Source: Rhinopomastus cyanomelas
Lineage: Eukaryota; Chordata; Aves; Bucerotiformes; Rhinopomastidae
Assembly: GCA_013400115.1 (NCBI GenBank)
Contig: VXBP01009432.1
Span: 498,420-562,419, forward strand
Direction of reading: 5' to 3'
DNA: 64,000 nt
Shown in pieces: positions 24,754 through 36,214 of the stretch. Below the pieces are notes generated by a model. That model did no database searches and was not told where the DNA came from. It saw only the letters and a list, made by a program, of their open reading frames with translations. Each line of letters begins with the position of its first letter. The stretch's first letter is position 1. The position numbers were made by a program, and so were the translations under genes.

Positions 24754-24976
24754 AGTGAGATGATGATGGTTAGTTCTGCTATTAGACTGGTAGTTGGGGG
24801 TAGTGCTTTTTTTGTTAGGTTTGCTAGGAGTTGTCAGGTTGCTATGAATGGGAGGATGGATTGAACATCTCATACCAGAAGTAGGATGCCCCTGTATGTG
24901 TGTTCGTAGTTTGTATTGGCGAGGCAGAATGATATGGAGGAAGTTAGGCTGTGGGAGATTATGAGGATTATTGCTC
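24754..24976 (-). pseudogene. NUMT: nuclear copy of mitochondrial ND4 segment
   Basis: Translated on the minus strand with the vertebrate mitochondrial code (TGA as Trp, ATA as Met), the segment gives an uninterrupted ~74-residue run. It starts GAMILMISHSLTSSMSFCLA, continues with an NTNYE block and a KKALPPTTSLMAELTIIISL block, and these are the conserved core of NADH dehydrogenase subunit 4 (bird ND4: NTNYER..., ALPPTINLMGEL...). In the nuclear code the same frame has two stops (TGA), so it is not a nuclear gene. The insert is only about 223 bases and lacks both ends of ND4. It is flanked by imperfect 62-bp direct repeats. Substitutions such as ISHS for ISHG and KKAL for an expected NMAL show it is not recent. 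Confidence 0.88.
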
Positions 24977-25038
24977 CTGTATACAATGTAAGGAATCATC
25001 TTTCCAGTATGTCAGACTTCAACTCTTCTGCAGTAGAT
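24977..25038. repeat. 62-bp direct repeat, right copy, flanking NUMT
   Basis: Right partner of 24692-24753. The match stops abruptly on both sides in both copies, with a one- or two-base overlap with the ND4 end. Confidence 0.85.
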
Positions 25039-26802
25039 GACTTTACAAGAATGTTCTATTCATTGTAGCATACACAGCACACTGCCCCTTGTAGCAGTGA
25101 TTTCTGATTTGGGCGTTGCAGCTACTAGTTCCATTGTCTCAGTTTTAAGCCATTGTAGAATCTTCAATTCCATAGGCATTAAACAGTTTTAGGGTTTTTT
25201 TGTTTGATTGTCCAAAATGGCCACTGAATATCAGCTGATCTGAGTGTGATGCACTGTCTCAGTTACTGGTAACCATAATAGTTTTAAGTGGTCTGAAACA
25301 GCACCCTGAGGGGTGAGATTGCTTTGCTGTTATCTGTATTGCAACTTGCACATGAACTTACTTTTCTTATATCATTGTTTACCTTCAAGAGAATGGCTGT
25401 GAAATAATTGCAATCAGCATTGAACATTATAGCAATCTATATTCTTAATTAAAGCCAAGGCATGAGTGTAATTGCATTTATTAGCTAGATATTTTAAAAA
25501 TTACTTTTCTGGCCTGACTCTACTGAGCTTTTAACTGTGTTGTTCTGCAGCCAGTCCATAGGAAGGAGTTACCTGTTGTTATGTATGCTCATCTCTAAAG
25601 ATGCTTTGATTTTTCAGTTAGGTATTTGAATGTTAAACTCAATAAAAGATGAAAATGCATCATCTTTTCTTTTTATAGTTGCTCTTTTAGCAACCACAAA
25701 AACCACAACTCACTAGGAAAAAATATTCTGCCTGTCTGGCTGGCAGTTTTTACCTGAATTCAGATGTATTGAGTATTTATAAAAATAGTTATTTTTTAAT
25801 TTGCAACTGATTATCTTCTTAGATTCCTACAATGAGATAATTGGGCAGACAGCAGTTCCTTATGGATATGGGTCTGATTTGAGTTAAATATTTCTGAAAA
25901 GATAGGTTCTAATCTTGGTTTGTTCTCAAATGATTTCTTTTTCTAACATGATGGAGATTTGGTCACAAGTTCATCACAAATTCTGGTACAAACAGAAGCT
26001 GCTGCTGTGCAAAGGCCTCAGATTAGAAGAGGCAAGGTGCTGTGATTGCTACAGAATTTATGAAAAAACAGTTGAAGAAAGGAAGAAAACATGTTAGAGG
26101 GGACACATGGTGTCAAGGGCATGGCTGGGACATTGGCTGAAGATGACTCTGCATTGTTTTCTAGCTAAAGGTTCAATTTTAGTTTACGTGCTTGGAGACC
26201 ACATGTTAATATTTATGTCTGCATTTATGTGTCTGGAATGTGATAATGAAAATAACCCAGGTGAAAATAAGCGCAAAAGGGAACAACTGGAAATGGATTT
26301 TAAAATGGTATAAAAGGACATAGCTTTTGGAAGATGCTAGATTTGCTGCATAAAGAGGATTTAGAAAGATTTTTTTTAAAAAAAACCCAGGCACCACCTA
26401 GAAGCAAGCAACAAAAGAGAAAATACCTATCAGAGTGATGAATTTCTGCATCCTTGTGGACCTTTGGAGGCCCTGCATGTTATGTTAACAAGGCATTGCA
26501 AGGCAGACTCACGTGCAAGGCACTACATTCCTAGGTTTAGGACACACAGTTGAGAGAAATGAATACAACTGAACAGAAACCTCACCTACTGTGAAGGACA
26601 GAAGAATCTGTCCACTGAGTGAAGACAGAGCCAGGTGATAAGACTAAGTAAAAGCACCTGTTTTGGACAAGAAAGCCAAGTAGCATAATCCAGTCCCTAC
26701 ATCACAAAAGTGGAAGTAAAAATGCCCTGAACTATGGCCCGTGAAGCAAATAGGTTTTGAAAAGTGTAAATTAATGTCTCATTCTAAGAAATAAAGAAAG
26801 AA

Positions 26803-26826
26803 GGAAAGCAAGCAAGCAAGCAAGCA
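26803..26826. repeat. (AAGC)n short microsatellite
   Basis: About five to six units of AAGC follow a purine-rich AAAG/AAGG run. Confidence 0.9.
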
Positions 26827-27108
26827 TGAGCTTTGCTTTCTGCACTAACCAGTATGAGGAGAGCACTTCCAGCAAGCCTAGCAGATCCCAAGGTTCTTGC
26901 TTTACTGAAGAGGAAGAAGGATGGTGCATTTTATCATCTGTTTTTTAGATTAGAGTGTGATTTGTTTCCTGGTAAATGGTGCAGCTAGCCATAATGTTAA
27001 CCCACAAAAATGATGAGGTGTTTGTGTAGTGGAGAAAATGTGGCAAAGAGCATATATTATACAAGCAGTCTGAAGCTGCTAGTAAAAGATACGTAATAAA
27101 CAAACAGT

Positions 27109-27134
27109 AACATTGTTCTTTGTAGAACAATGTT
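27109..27134. repeat. Perfect inverted repeat, 11-bp arms
   Basis: aacattgttct and agaacaatgtt are perfect reverse complements separated by the 4-base loop ttgt. No T-run or gene boundary adjoins it and no function is assigned. Confidence 0.9.
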
Positions 27135-28223
27135 TGTTCTTCATGGGAGCAGATATGATGGAATTCCATCAAGTACAAAACTCCGCTTTAACAAAGCTCC
27201 TTAGTAAGCTTGTAGATTAACTAAAATCTTGGTGTAAGGGAAAAGGAAGACAAGTCATGGTAAACTCAGTCAAATTTTTAGTAGAATTTTTGTTGGCACC
27301 AGGAAACTGAAGGCATGCACAGCAAGGCAAGCACATCCCAGCCATTCTAATAAAACAGTGAGTCACAGAACTGGCCACTAAATTCAAATAGTTCATAAAC
27401 GCATGGGAGCATGAGACCACAAGAGGTCCTGTTCTGTGTACACACAAAGCAACATGTATTGATAGCAAAATGACTGATGCCAATGACAACACAGATAGAA
27501 ATGAAGCAATAGTGTTGACTTGTGCAGACTCTTTCTGCTTCAAATGATGGACAGTCGATTGCTGCCAAGGAGAAATGGAGTCCCTGTGTAAGGACACCTG
27601 GAGTCCCTATGCACTGGGAATGGCATAAAATAAAGACACAAAACAAGACCAGCCATTCAAATGTTTTGGGATGCACAGCAGATGAAGTAGAAGCAAATCA
27701 GGCAACAGCAGAGACAACACTGAAGGTAGTTATTTCTGTGGGAAAATAAGTTTTCTCAAGCAAACAGAACATTGACCAAGAGGTAGACAAATATTTCAGC
27801 AAGATTAAAACAGATATGTTCAAGACAAGGAGATTTAGGTTTTAGGATTTTCAAGTTTTCCTGAAGCTGGTACAGGGTCATCATGTCTTTTTCTGTTGAC
27901 ACTGTCATCAGAATGAATCTATGTGTTAGATCAGTGCTTGTTTATCTGGTCTTGCCTTAGCTAAGTGCTTTTAAATAATTTTCAATAAATAAAACCATCC
28001 AAAATTCAATGGTAACAAAATTCTTTCTTCTAATTTATCAAGCTGGAGTGCTTTCCAAATGGCCTTTTCCTCATCACGCTTCTGTGGCTCCCAATAAGAG
28101 GTCACTAGCTTTTCTTGGTATTGCATGGGTTCAACTTAAAGTCTCAGCAAAGCATATTTAACCCAGGAGAATATATTCCTCCCTCCTCTTCCTTTACATT
28201 AAATCCTAAAGCAGTTTCATTCC

Positions 28224-28449
28224 TGATAAGCTGGAACACAGGAGGTTCCACATCCATATGAGAAGGAACTTCTTCACAGTGAGAGTGACAGGCTGCCCAG
28301 GAGGGTCCTGGAGTCTCTTTCTCTGGAGACGTTTAAAACCCACCTGGAACGTTCCTGTGCAACTTGATCTACACATCCTGCTGTGGCAGGGGGATTGGAC
28401 TGGATGATCTTTCGAGGTCCCTTCCAATCCCTAATGATTCTGTGATTCT
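28224..28449 (+). mobile_element. CR1 LINE 3' fragment
   Basis: Plus-strand blocks 'taagctggaacacaggaggttccac', 'atgagaaggaacttcttcacagtgagagtgacag', 'gctgcccaggagggtcctggagtctc', 'cctgtgcaacttgatct', 'gggattggactggatgatctttcgaggtcccttccaatccctaatg' and tail 'attctgtgattct'. A short gap after 'gtgacag' removes the usual 'agcactggaaca'. Fairly young. Confidence 0.93.
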
Positions 28450-28970
28450 CCTACCACCTACGGCTGGTTTTATGACACCATATACTATGCAATGGATGAC
28501 CACGATTTTTCAGTTAGATTTTCAACTACTTTGTATTTCCTCACTTGCTAGCGAGGTATTAAATAAGAACAGATATCTGACATCTCTCTTCACTAGCTTT
28601 CCTCCTCCCTGTGAATAATTCTGATGAGTGTTGTGAAAATTGTTAGTTGCCTAGTAGCTGAAATGACAAATTGCATTCTGTTAAATGGTATGAAAAAAAA
28701 AAATCAGAACCAGAAATCTGCCACAAATATTTTCTTGTTTAACAGACAAAAACAAGCCTCTCTGCTCTGTAGAAGTGCTAGTGTCATGACAAAAAGAAGC
28801 ACTTCTTAGATGGAAGGCATTAATTTCAAGGACCTAGAAAAGAATTGAGCTTTCACGATGGCTTGAGCCAGGACTAGCATGCATTGTTTATCAAAAACAG
28901 ATGAATTACATAGAATACACAGGTAGTTTAGGGGGAAAAAAAATCATACTGAGAGTTACCATAACAAATA

Positions 28971-29008
28971 TTTACAATATTTGGACAGTTTTACAATATT
29001 TGGAAAGT
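28971..29008. repeat. Tandem duplication, 19-bp unit x2
   Basis: tttacaatatttggacagt is followed directly by tttacaatatttggaaagt, one mismatch. Confidence 0.9.
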
Positions 29009-29027
29009 TTTAGCAAATTTCCTGTCA

Positions 29028-29110
29028 GGTGATTGTGCTGTGGCAGGGGGATGTGAGTAGATGATCTTTCAAGGTCCCTTCCAATCCCTAATGTTCTGTG
29101 ATTCTGTGAA
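29028..29110 (+). mobile_element. CR1 LINE, extreme 3' end
   Basis: 'gtgctgtggcagggggatgtgagtagatgatctttcaaggtcccttccaatccctaatg' then 'ttctgtgattctgtga' is the last ~80 bases of CR1 on the plus strand. Confidence 0.9.
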
Positions 29111-29114
29111 TATG

Positions 29115-30455
29115 CTTTCCAGCATCTAAATAAAATATGTTCCTAACCCAGCTTGTTCTGCCTGGTTCATGGAACACAGTGTGTTCTCCAAAGCTAAGAA
29201 AAGCAGTACCTTTGGCTCTGAGGTGACAGGAAGTGCTATGGGGAGCATGGGTTTCCTCATGATCATATACGAACTTCTGGAAATTCTGGAAAATGCAAAG
29301 GCAGTTAAACGAGGTCTCTTTCAATTTCTCTGTTAGGTTTAATAGCCATTATTAAGAGAAGCACGGGAACTACCCATGTCATGTGTTGCACACAACTGCT
29401 TTTTTCAAGCTTTGAAAGTGAAAGTGATACATGTGCCAAACAGCAGACGGAGGTAGTAAGGTGAGAGATAACATTGTCATGAATCAATTGATGCATTTCA
29501 GTTGTTTGAGGAAAAAGCAGTAACAAGAAAAAAACTTCAGCTGAAAAAAAAAATTTGATTGCTCCTATTGTGCAGATTTTTTGGATTATTTCCATTAAAA
29601 TGGAAAATGCTGCAGGTTTGAAAGTCTGCTCCTTGATATTATATTAGCTATTGTGATTGAGAGAGGAGCTCAGTACTTCAGGGATCTTGCTTTGTTAAGT
29701 AAGGGAGAATCTCCTTCAGATGAATCCATATGGATGCAGAAAAGGCAGGAAATTGCCAAAGTACTGACAAACCAACTTTTGAAGCTACCCAGAAATGTCA
29801 TTGAGAGATAGAGCCCACCTTATTTTAAAGAGATGAGTCATGTGTCTGCAGTTTGTGGTATCATCACCACTTTACCTACAGTAGTGTGGACATACACCTG
29901 CCCTAGCTGTAGCCCACCCAGGATAATTGGAAATAACTGACAACTGTGGCAATGAAAGACATGGCATGAGCTGATGTCTGTTTGTTAGGTTAGAGATAGA
30001 GCCTGTTGTACTTCTGTCAAACTGCTATCGGTCTTCAGGCTGAGTGGTTTAAGTTTTCTTGCAAGGAACACCTTAATGCAGCGGGTAGCATGGAGCCTTA
30101 GAGCTTTTTTAGTGCTAAGTGCTTTTTAGCATCAAGAAGCAGCTTGACCTCTGGAGGTATCACTTCCTTGTTTCAAGATTTCTTTTTCTCCTCCAAACTG
30201 TTTTACAGTCTTTTTGTCAAAGCTGGCTTAAAAGAAATGAAACCCAAGATAGTTTTCACAAGAGTTATTAGCAAATTTGTGCTCTCTTCCTCTTCCTTCA
30301 TTACCCTGCTGGTGCAAATCAGTACAGTTCTGGTGAATTCAGTGTGACTTTATGCCAGTTATTCTAGCTACAAACAGTCCAGTATCTCTCTGATAACCAT
30401 CATGGATGAGAGCAAATATCAATAAACCAACACTGCATCTTGTATTTCTCCAGTG
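29115..30455. other. Intergenic sequence, nothing recognised
   Basis: AT-rich non-coding sequence without recognisable genes or repeat families. Confidence 0.45.
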
Positions 30456-30518
30456 GATATAGACTAGGCTTGATGATCTTAGAAGTCTTTTCCAGCCTCA
30501 ATAATTCTGTGATTCTGT
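30456..30518 (+). mobile_element. CR1 3' end remnant
   Basis: 'tagactaggcttgatgatcttagaagtcttttccagcctcaataattctgtgattctg' matches the CR1 terminal segment in decayed form. Confidence 0.8.
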
Positions 30519-30519
30519 T

Positions 30520-31134
30520 TCCTTCTTGGCAATCGTTTTGTAAAAAAAAAAAACAAACTTCATCTTTCCCCCCTGCTGTTGCACTGCCAGCTCTGTGGAG
30601 AGCAGTGGGCAAACTTCTGTCACACTGGCCTTACCGCAGTTATCCCCTCTACTAGAGGCATGAGCTAAACAGGTTCCAGTGGCACTTGCGACTTGATGAC
30701 TGCAGAGGCTCAGGTAACTGTTTTTGACAGGAAGAAAAGGCTGCATGAATGTTAAAGAGCTCTATGTGGTTCTCCACCCACCCACTCTGCTTAAACACAG
30801 GCCATTAACTCAGTACTGCTGATGCAAGGAGAATCATTTCTTAAAGCAGTCTGTGTCTGCCAGTAATAACTTCAGAGACACTGGGGGAAAAGGCACAACA
30901 CAGTGTCACGCAGAAGTGCTTCGAAATCACTCTGACAAACATCTGGTGCTTAACAGTGGCTTTAAGGTACAGATGCCTTCTGAGCTTAATATTTTTGGGC
31001 ATGATACAAATGAAGGCCAATGTATAAGGTTTTTAAAAATTTGATTTCCTGTCTTTGGCTCTGCGGATGTGTGACATCATAAGAGTAAAAAAATGAACAA
31101 GATTCCATCTATATAAATATTTCCATATATATAA
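30520..31134. other. Intergenic sequence, nothing recognised
   Basis: Non-coding sequence between CR1 fragments; no feature recognised. Confidence 0.4.
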
Positions 31135-31727
31135 GCTGTAGATGCCATCTACCTGGACTTCTCTAAGTCACTCACAATATCTTTGTCTCTAAATTGGAGA
31201 GAGATGAATATGATGGGTGGGCTGGTGGATAAGGAATGGATTGTATGGTTTAACAGAGATTAGTGGTCAGTGGCTTGATGTCCAAAGGAAGACTGGTAAA
31301 AAGTGTTGTCCCACAGGGGTCTGTACCAGGACAAGTGATGTTCAAGATCTTCATCAATAGCATAAACAGTGAGTTTGAGTGTGCCCTCATCAGGATGACA
31401 CTAAGCTGTGTGATGCAGCTGACATGACTAAGGGATGGCATGGCATCCAGAGAGACTCGGACAAACTCAAGGAGTGGGCTTATGTGATTTTTATGAGGCT
31501 CAATAGCCAAATGCAAGGTCCTGCACATGGAATGGGGTAATAATTAATATCAATACAGAATGGAAGATTATATGATTGAGAACAGCAGGGAAGGACTTTG
31601 GGGTGCTGGTCAATGAAAGGCTGGGCATGAGCTGAGAATGCACCCTCACAGTCCAGAAGGTCAATAGCATCCTGGGCTGCATTAAAAGAAGTGTGCTCAG
31701 CAGGGCTAGACAGGTGCCTAGAACTTG
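31135..31727 (+). mobile_element. CR1 LINE fragment, 3' half of reverse transcriptase region
   Basis: Starts with 'gatgccatctacctggacttctctaagtca' (the YLDFSKAFD region) and continues through 'ccacaggggtctgtaccagg...' (QGSVLGP region), 'aaactcaaggagtgggct', 'caaggtcctgcacatgg', 'ggactttggggtgctgg' and 'aggtcaatagcatcctgggctgcatt'. It stops before the CR1 3' UTR. No intact frame remains. Confidence 0.88.
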
Positions 31728-31995
31728 GCCAGTGTGGTGCCCATCCACAAGAAGGGCAAGAAGGAGAATCTGGGGAACTCTAGGCCCGTCAGCCTGACCT
31801 CAGTGCCTGGCCAGGTTATGGAGCAGCTCATCCTGAGTGCCACTGAGCAGCAGGTACAAGGCAACTAGGGGATCAGGCACAGCCAGCATGGTTTTAGGAA
31901 AGGAAGGTGCTGCCTAACCAATCTGAATCATTCTATGACTGGGTGACCTGCCAAGTGGATGAGGGCAGGGCTGTGAATGTGGTCTGCCTTGCAGC
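31728..31995 (+). mobile_element. CR1 LINE fragment, earlier reverse transcriptase region, out of order
   Basis: The text 'gtggtgcccatccacaagaagggcaagaaggagaatctggggaactctaggcccgtcagcctgacc' encodes the VPIHKKGKKENLGN..RPVSLT motif, followed by 'catggttttaggaaaggaaggtgctgcctaaccaatct' (HGF-KGRCCLTNL region). In an intact CR1 this lies 5' of the fragment to its left, so the segments are permuted. It ends near 'ctgtgaatgtggtctgcc', just where the left fragment's coding order would begin. Confidence 0.88.
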
Positions 31996-31999
31996 AATT

Positions 32000-33870
32000 G
32001 ATGAGGCTGAAATCAAGTGTGTCATGTGAAAGTTTCCTGTTACTCATAACTTTTTCTACTCCATAATTTGGTTTTGGTTTTATTTCATTTTTATATCTCA
32101 GTTTATAGCTTTGCATTTTCTTCATCCTTATGAAGCATGTTCAAGGCAGAAATAATAGGATTATCTCTGATGTGACAAGACAGTAAAATCCACAGAGCTG
32201 ACATACAGCACCGTTCTTGCTCTCCAGAGAGATTTCTGACAGGAAGTAGGGCTATGCTAGGCAGAAGGAAAACAGTGCTTAAATAACCCTGTTTGGAAAT
32301 AAAACCCTTAGGAAGAGATTTTTCCTTGCAGGCTCTTTTTGTAAATATGTTAACTGAGTGGCAGCTGAGATGGGAACTATAGAAATGGCAAAGCTAGAGG
32401 TCTAGCAGAGAGATTTATTGCACTGGGTCAGAATATTTACCTGCATAGCATAAGCTGAATGAAGTAGAATGGATGAGAAGGTTTCAAACCTTTTAAGCTG
32501 ACCTGTATCAAGACTAGACTCTCTCTTTTTAAAAGTCATAGAGATAATTAGTTAAATCCCACAGTGTACTGTGTGTGAGAGGTGGTTCACAGGATGGGTT
32601 TGGGGTCAGCCTTAAATTATCCACCATGGTCCAAGCTCAGTCATTTACATTGCACAAAAAGCTATCACTGCCTTGTCTTCGCCCGGATTCTGCAGTGCTA
32701 AGTACAGAAGTACAAAACAAAATACAATTATTAATTTTGAAAGTCAAAACACAGCTAATGGAATTAGAAAGGCAGAAGTTACACACCACATTTTATTCAT
32801 ACTATTCCCCTGTGGTTTGATCTCTTTTACAGCAATTAATATTCTCTTCCTTTTAGCAGACTTCTTAATTTAGCACTTAGTTCTCCTCTGTCAACTTATT
32901 CTTTTTTCTTTCCTCAGTGCTGAATGTTTAAAGACAGACAATTTTGTTTACGTAAAGGGAATACTAAGAAGAAGAGAATTTGGTTGTTTTTCCTACCACT
33001 CAGCTTGATGAGTTACTGTATATTGGCTGGTGTGTAACTGACCATGTGTCTGCTTTAAGCTTGTGAGGAAATGAGGCAAAAATTCTTTAATTTAAAGTTC
33101 AGGAAATAGTATTTGAAGGAGTGAACTTCACCACACAGTTACATTAGGTCATCAACATGCATGAATTTTTGTGACCATGGCCAACTGACCCAGTAGTTCT
33201 GTGTATTGATGACAATAACAGACCTCTAAAGGAAATTAATTAACCCTCATTATCCTTTCTGTCTTTGTGACCAAGATATATTTTTAGTAAGACAAAAATA
33301 CTAAAATCACACAGAATCAATTAAGTAAATTTTCCTTTTAAAACCTGCACCATTTTGCCATAAGGGATCCAGTCTTTTAGTCTCTCTCCTTCTCATCTAA
33401 TACAAAAATATTTATTAAGAAAGTGGTTCAGATCGTATGTGGGCACAGTTAGTCACTGGAAAGACCAAACTCCATTGTAGTTTCAGAAACCTTACTCTTT
33501 TCTGTTGAGAGCGAGTTGACAGCTAACAAACAGACATGTTTGTAGAATGGAAACATGTCAGACAAAACATAATTACGTTTGACCTATTCTATCACTTTTG
33601 TTTTGATGTGTGGGTGGGGGAACAAATCCAACCATGTTTCCTTGTGTAGGGAACATGCTTCTGCTGGGCACTGCACAAGGTGAGTCCACTTGCTGTAGAA
33701 ATACAGCATCAGAGTTACCTATGTGCTCTAGAAGTTGTAAAGGGAAACAGGAAAGCAAAGGCAAAGAACAATTAGAATATCTTTGCTGCTGTCTAGTGTT
33801 AAGAATAATCATAAATAAAAGAAGCCAATTTGGTATTTACATATTGGCAACTTTAGAGAACACAAAGTGC
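32000..33870. other. Intergenic sequence, nothing recognised
   Basis: AT-rich non-coding DNA; no gene, RNA or mobile element is recognised. Confidence 0.45.
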
Positions 33871-33872
33871 TG

Positions 33873-33985
33873 TCACAGAATCTCCCAGGTTGGAAAGAAC
33901 CTTCAAGATTACCTGGTCCAACCATTAACCCAATACTGAAATGCCCTCGACTAAGGCACTGCCCTAAGCAGTGTGGGATGTAAGA
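33873..33985 (-). mobile_element. CR1 LINE 3' end, minus orientation
   Basis: 'tcacagaatctcccaggttggaaagaaccttcaagattacctggtccaacc' is the reversed CR1 3' end (consensus 'tcacagaatcacaggttggaaggacc...'), continuing through 'ctaaggcactgccctaagc'. One of only two minus-strand CR1 copies seen here. Confidence 0.85.
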
Positions 33986-35137
33986 GTCCCTACAGGACTC
34001 TTACAAAATATACTGCCTACATTTTAATGAGTAGTCCTTTTCTATGCACTCCTATATGACTTCTTACCTTTTCTTTGGCATTCAGTCAGTTTTAATAAAG
34101 CTGTAGTTGCACGGTGCAACTAATGTGCGTCTTACAGACTGAACCCAAGCTGTCATTGCCTGATGGGCTGCTCTGTTCCTGTGGGTATTTGCAGCAGATG
34201 TGACTTCTGCAGCTATGTTCAACTATGGATTTTCAACTGTGGTTAGAGGATTTTTCTAGACATACATGTCTTGTTATATCTGGGCTATCACTGGGCTTTT
34301 CCCCAGCTTGAACAGATGTTGTTTGCTGTTGGAGCAGCAGTGCAACCAAGAAAGCCTGGTATTCTGTAACCTAATGTCTTCATCATTCCAAGCCTCCCAG
34401 GGCTATTTGGAAGGTGGGTGGGATAATCTTTAAATGGCAGAAGACAAGGCACTGTATCACACTCCTTTAACATGGAGCTTGGTGAAACCTGCTGTTTAGC
34501 TGAATGCTGTCTGATATTTGTTATTCATACAGGGACAATGTTTGCCATCCTTAACCAAAAGAAGTTTGTGGCAACGATCTATTTTTCAACTTTGCTGCAC
34601 AAACTGCTAGATTTTCCTATGGCAAGCAGCTCACTTTGCAGCATCTCTCTGGTCAGAAAATAACAAATTAAAAGGCTCAGAAGAGGAAATGGAAAAGCTG
34701 GAAGGAAATATTGGTATCTCACAGTTTATAGCTTGTGGAAGGATTTCAGAATGACACTGATAAGGAAATCCAGTGATCTTATTAAGATCATTATAGGATT
34801 TCTCTCCTTCCCTTGAAGATCTCCCATCCATAGATTGTTTCATGACAATAAAGTACTTAGCACTTTGACCTGTCTACCTTCAGGAAGACCTCCAGAATTC
34901 TGTTGCCCTCTGTAGTTGCTTAATAAATTCATAGTCTCTTGATTACTCTTTGATACAGTCTTGAATTTTTGATTTTGGTATCCTTTTCCTTATTTGTCCC
35001 AGATAATTTATCTAAATATTCCATATGCCACTTTTACTCCAGACACCTGCTTTTCATATTTTGCCTTGCTGCCATTTCATTTGTAAGCTTGTCATTGGTC
35101 CCTTGGTTTGTGAACACTGTCTAGTGTTTTCCTTTGA

Positions 35138-35175
35138 CCTTGGAAGCCAATCTTATCCTTGGAAGCCAATCCTGC
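35138..35175. repeat. Tandem duplication, 19-bp unit x2
   Basis: ccttggaagccaatcttat is followed directly by ccttggaagccaatcctgc. Confidence 0.88.
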
Positions 35176-35388
35176 CCTCTTAGCATTAGACTGATAGTCT
35201 TAGGAGTCTAATGGCCTTTTTGCATGTTTCCCTCTTGATTCACCAGTTAGTTAAATGTGAGTCTAAAGTGATTCTTGCACTGAGACTCAACTGACATCCT
35301 TGTTGCTTACATGTGTAGGTTCATTCGAAACTGAAGCTTTGGAGCAAATCGGGGAGGATTCAAGCAGAGTGTGCTCAGTAAAAGAGAT

Positions 35389-35460
35389 CTCTCATGAGGG
35401 CCAAACACTGTAAAAGAGACTCAAGTTCTAGGCATTGCTCTCATGAGGGCCAAACATTGT
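35389..35460. repeat. Direct repeat of 23 bp, 49-bp spacing
   Basis: A 23-base segment beginning ctctcatgagggccaaac occurs at 35389-35411 and again at 35438-35460 with one mismatch. Confidence 0.9.
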
Positions 35461-36182
35461 CACTGCATAAGTCTTGTGACAAGCATTTGAGCCTACTCTT
35501 TACCTTCCAAGACAAAGACAAATCTGAAGTCACGCTCTCTTCATATACACGTGACCATGTATATGTTCACAACATATGTGAGAAAGCCTGGGCAACATCT
35601 ACCAGTAAAGCTTTTCACTTAGTGATTATTGGGGAGGAGTTATACGTGGTAAGTTATGTGGAGAGAAGTTTTGAATCCCTGTTACAAAAGGAAGGCAAAT
35701 AAGAATGCTGGTTTCTTTGTTTCAACCTTTAAAACAATGGACAAATTGTAAGAATTGGCTTATAAGCAGACAAATAAATAAGAGCAGATGCTGGTTTTAG
35801 GCCAAACGTCCCATAATAAAATACTTACAAAAGTACTTGTATATGTGAAAGAAACCTCCTGTAATACTTTTGCCATAACCAGGGCCTCAAGCACTCCACT
35901 GTGGTTCAGTATAAACTCCTGGACAGGAAATCAAGTTACTAAACATCCCAGAAACTGACAGATTGCAGTTCCTAAAATTCCAGCCCTATTCCCAAGGTTC
36001 ATCGCTGCTCTGAGCAGAAGGAGGACGGGAGAAGGAAAACAGAACCCAGTCCACATATTGGTTCAGCAAGGAGGACCTAGGGAAGCCCCAGACTTGCTTA
36101 TCTACTCTTATAATGTTTGGCAAACTTCAAGCATATTTTTTTACTTACTGCTTCATGATCCAGGTAGCTGAAATAGGATGAA

Positions 36183-36214
36183 TGTCTTCAGGAGTCATTG
36201 TCTTCAGGAGTCAT
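36183..36214. repeat. Exact tandem duplication, 16-bp unit x2
   Basis: tgtcttcaggagtcat occurs twice head to tail with no mismatch, suggesting a recent slippage event. Confidence 0.93.

Larger units (their letters stand above)
25040..28220. other. Intergenic sequence, nothing recognised
   Basis: AT-rich non-coding DNA with a small AAGC microsatellite (26803-26826) and an inverted repeat at 27109-27134. The longest frame (27217-27597 minus, 126 codons) shows no family motif and is treated as chance. Confidence 0.5.

Noticed and set aside
24727..24999. Minus-strand 90-codon frame, superficially Asn/Pro/His-rich protein
   Set aside because: Out of frame reading of a mitochondrial ND4 fragment; the correct frame with the mitochondrial code gives ND4.
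27217..27597. 126-codon minus-strand frame with a hydrophobic run
   Set aside because: Overlaps a second frame on the same strand and a frame on the opposite strand; no family motif or initiation context.
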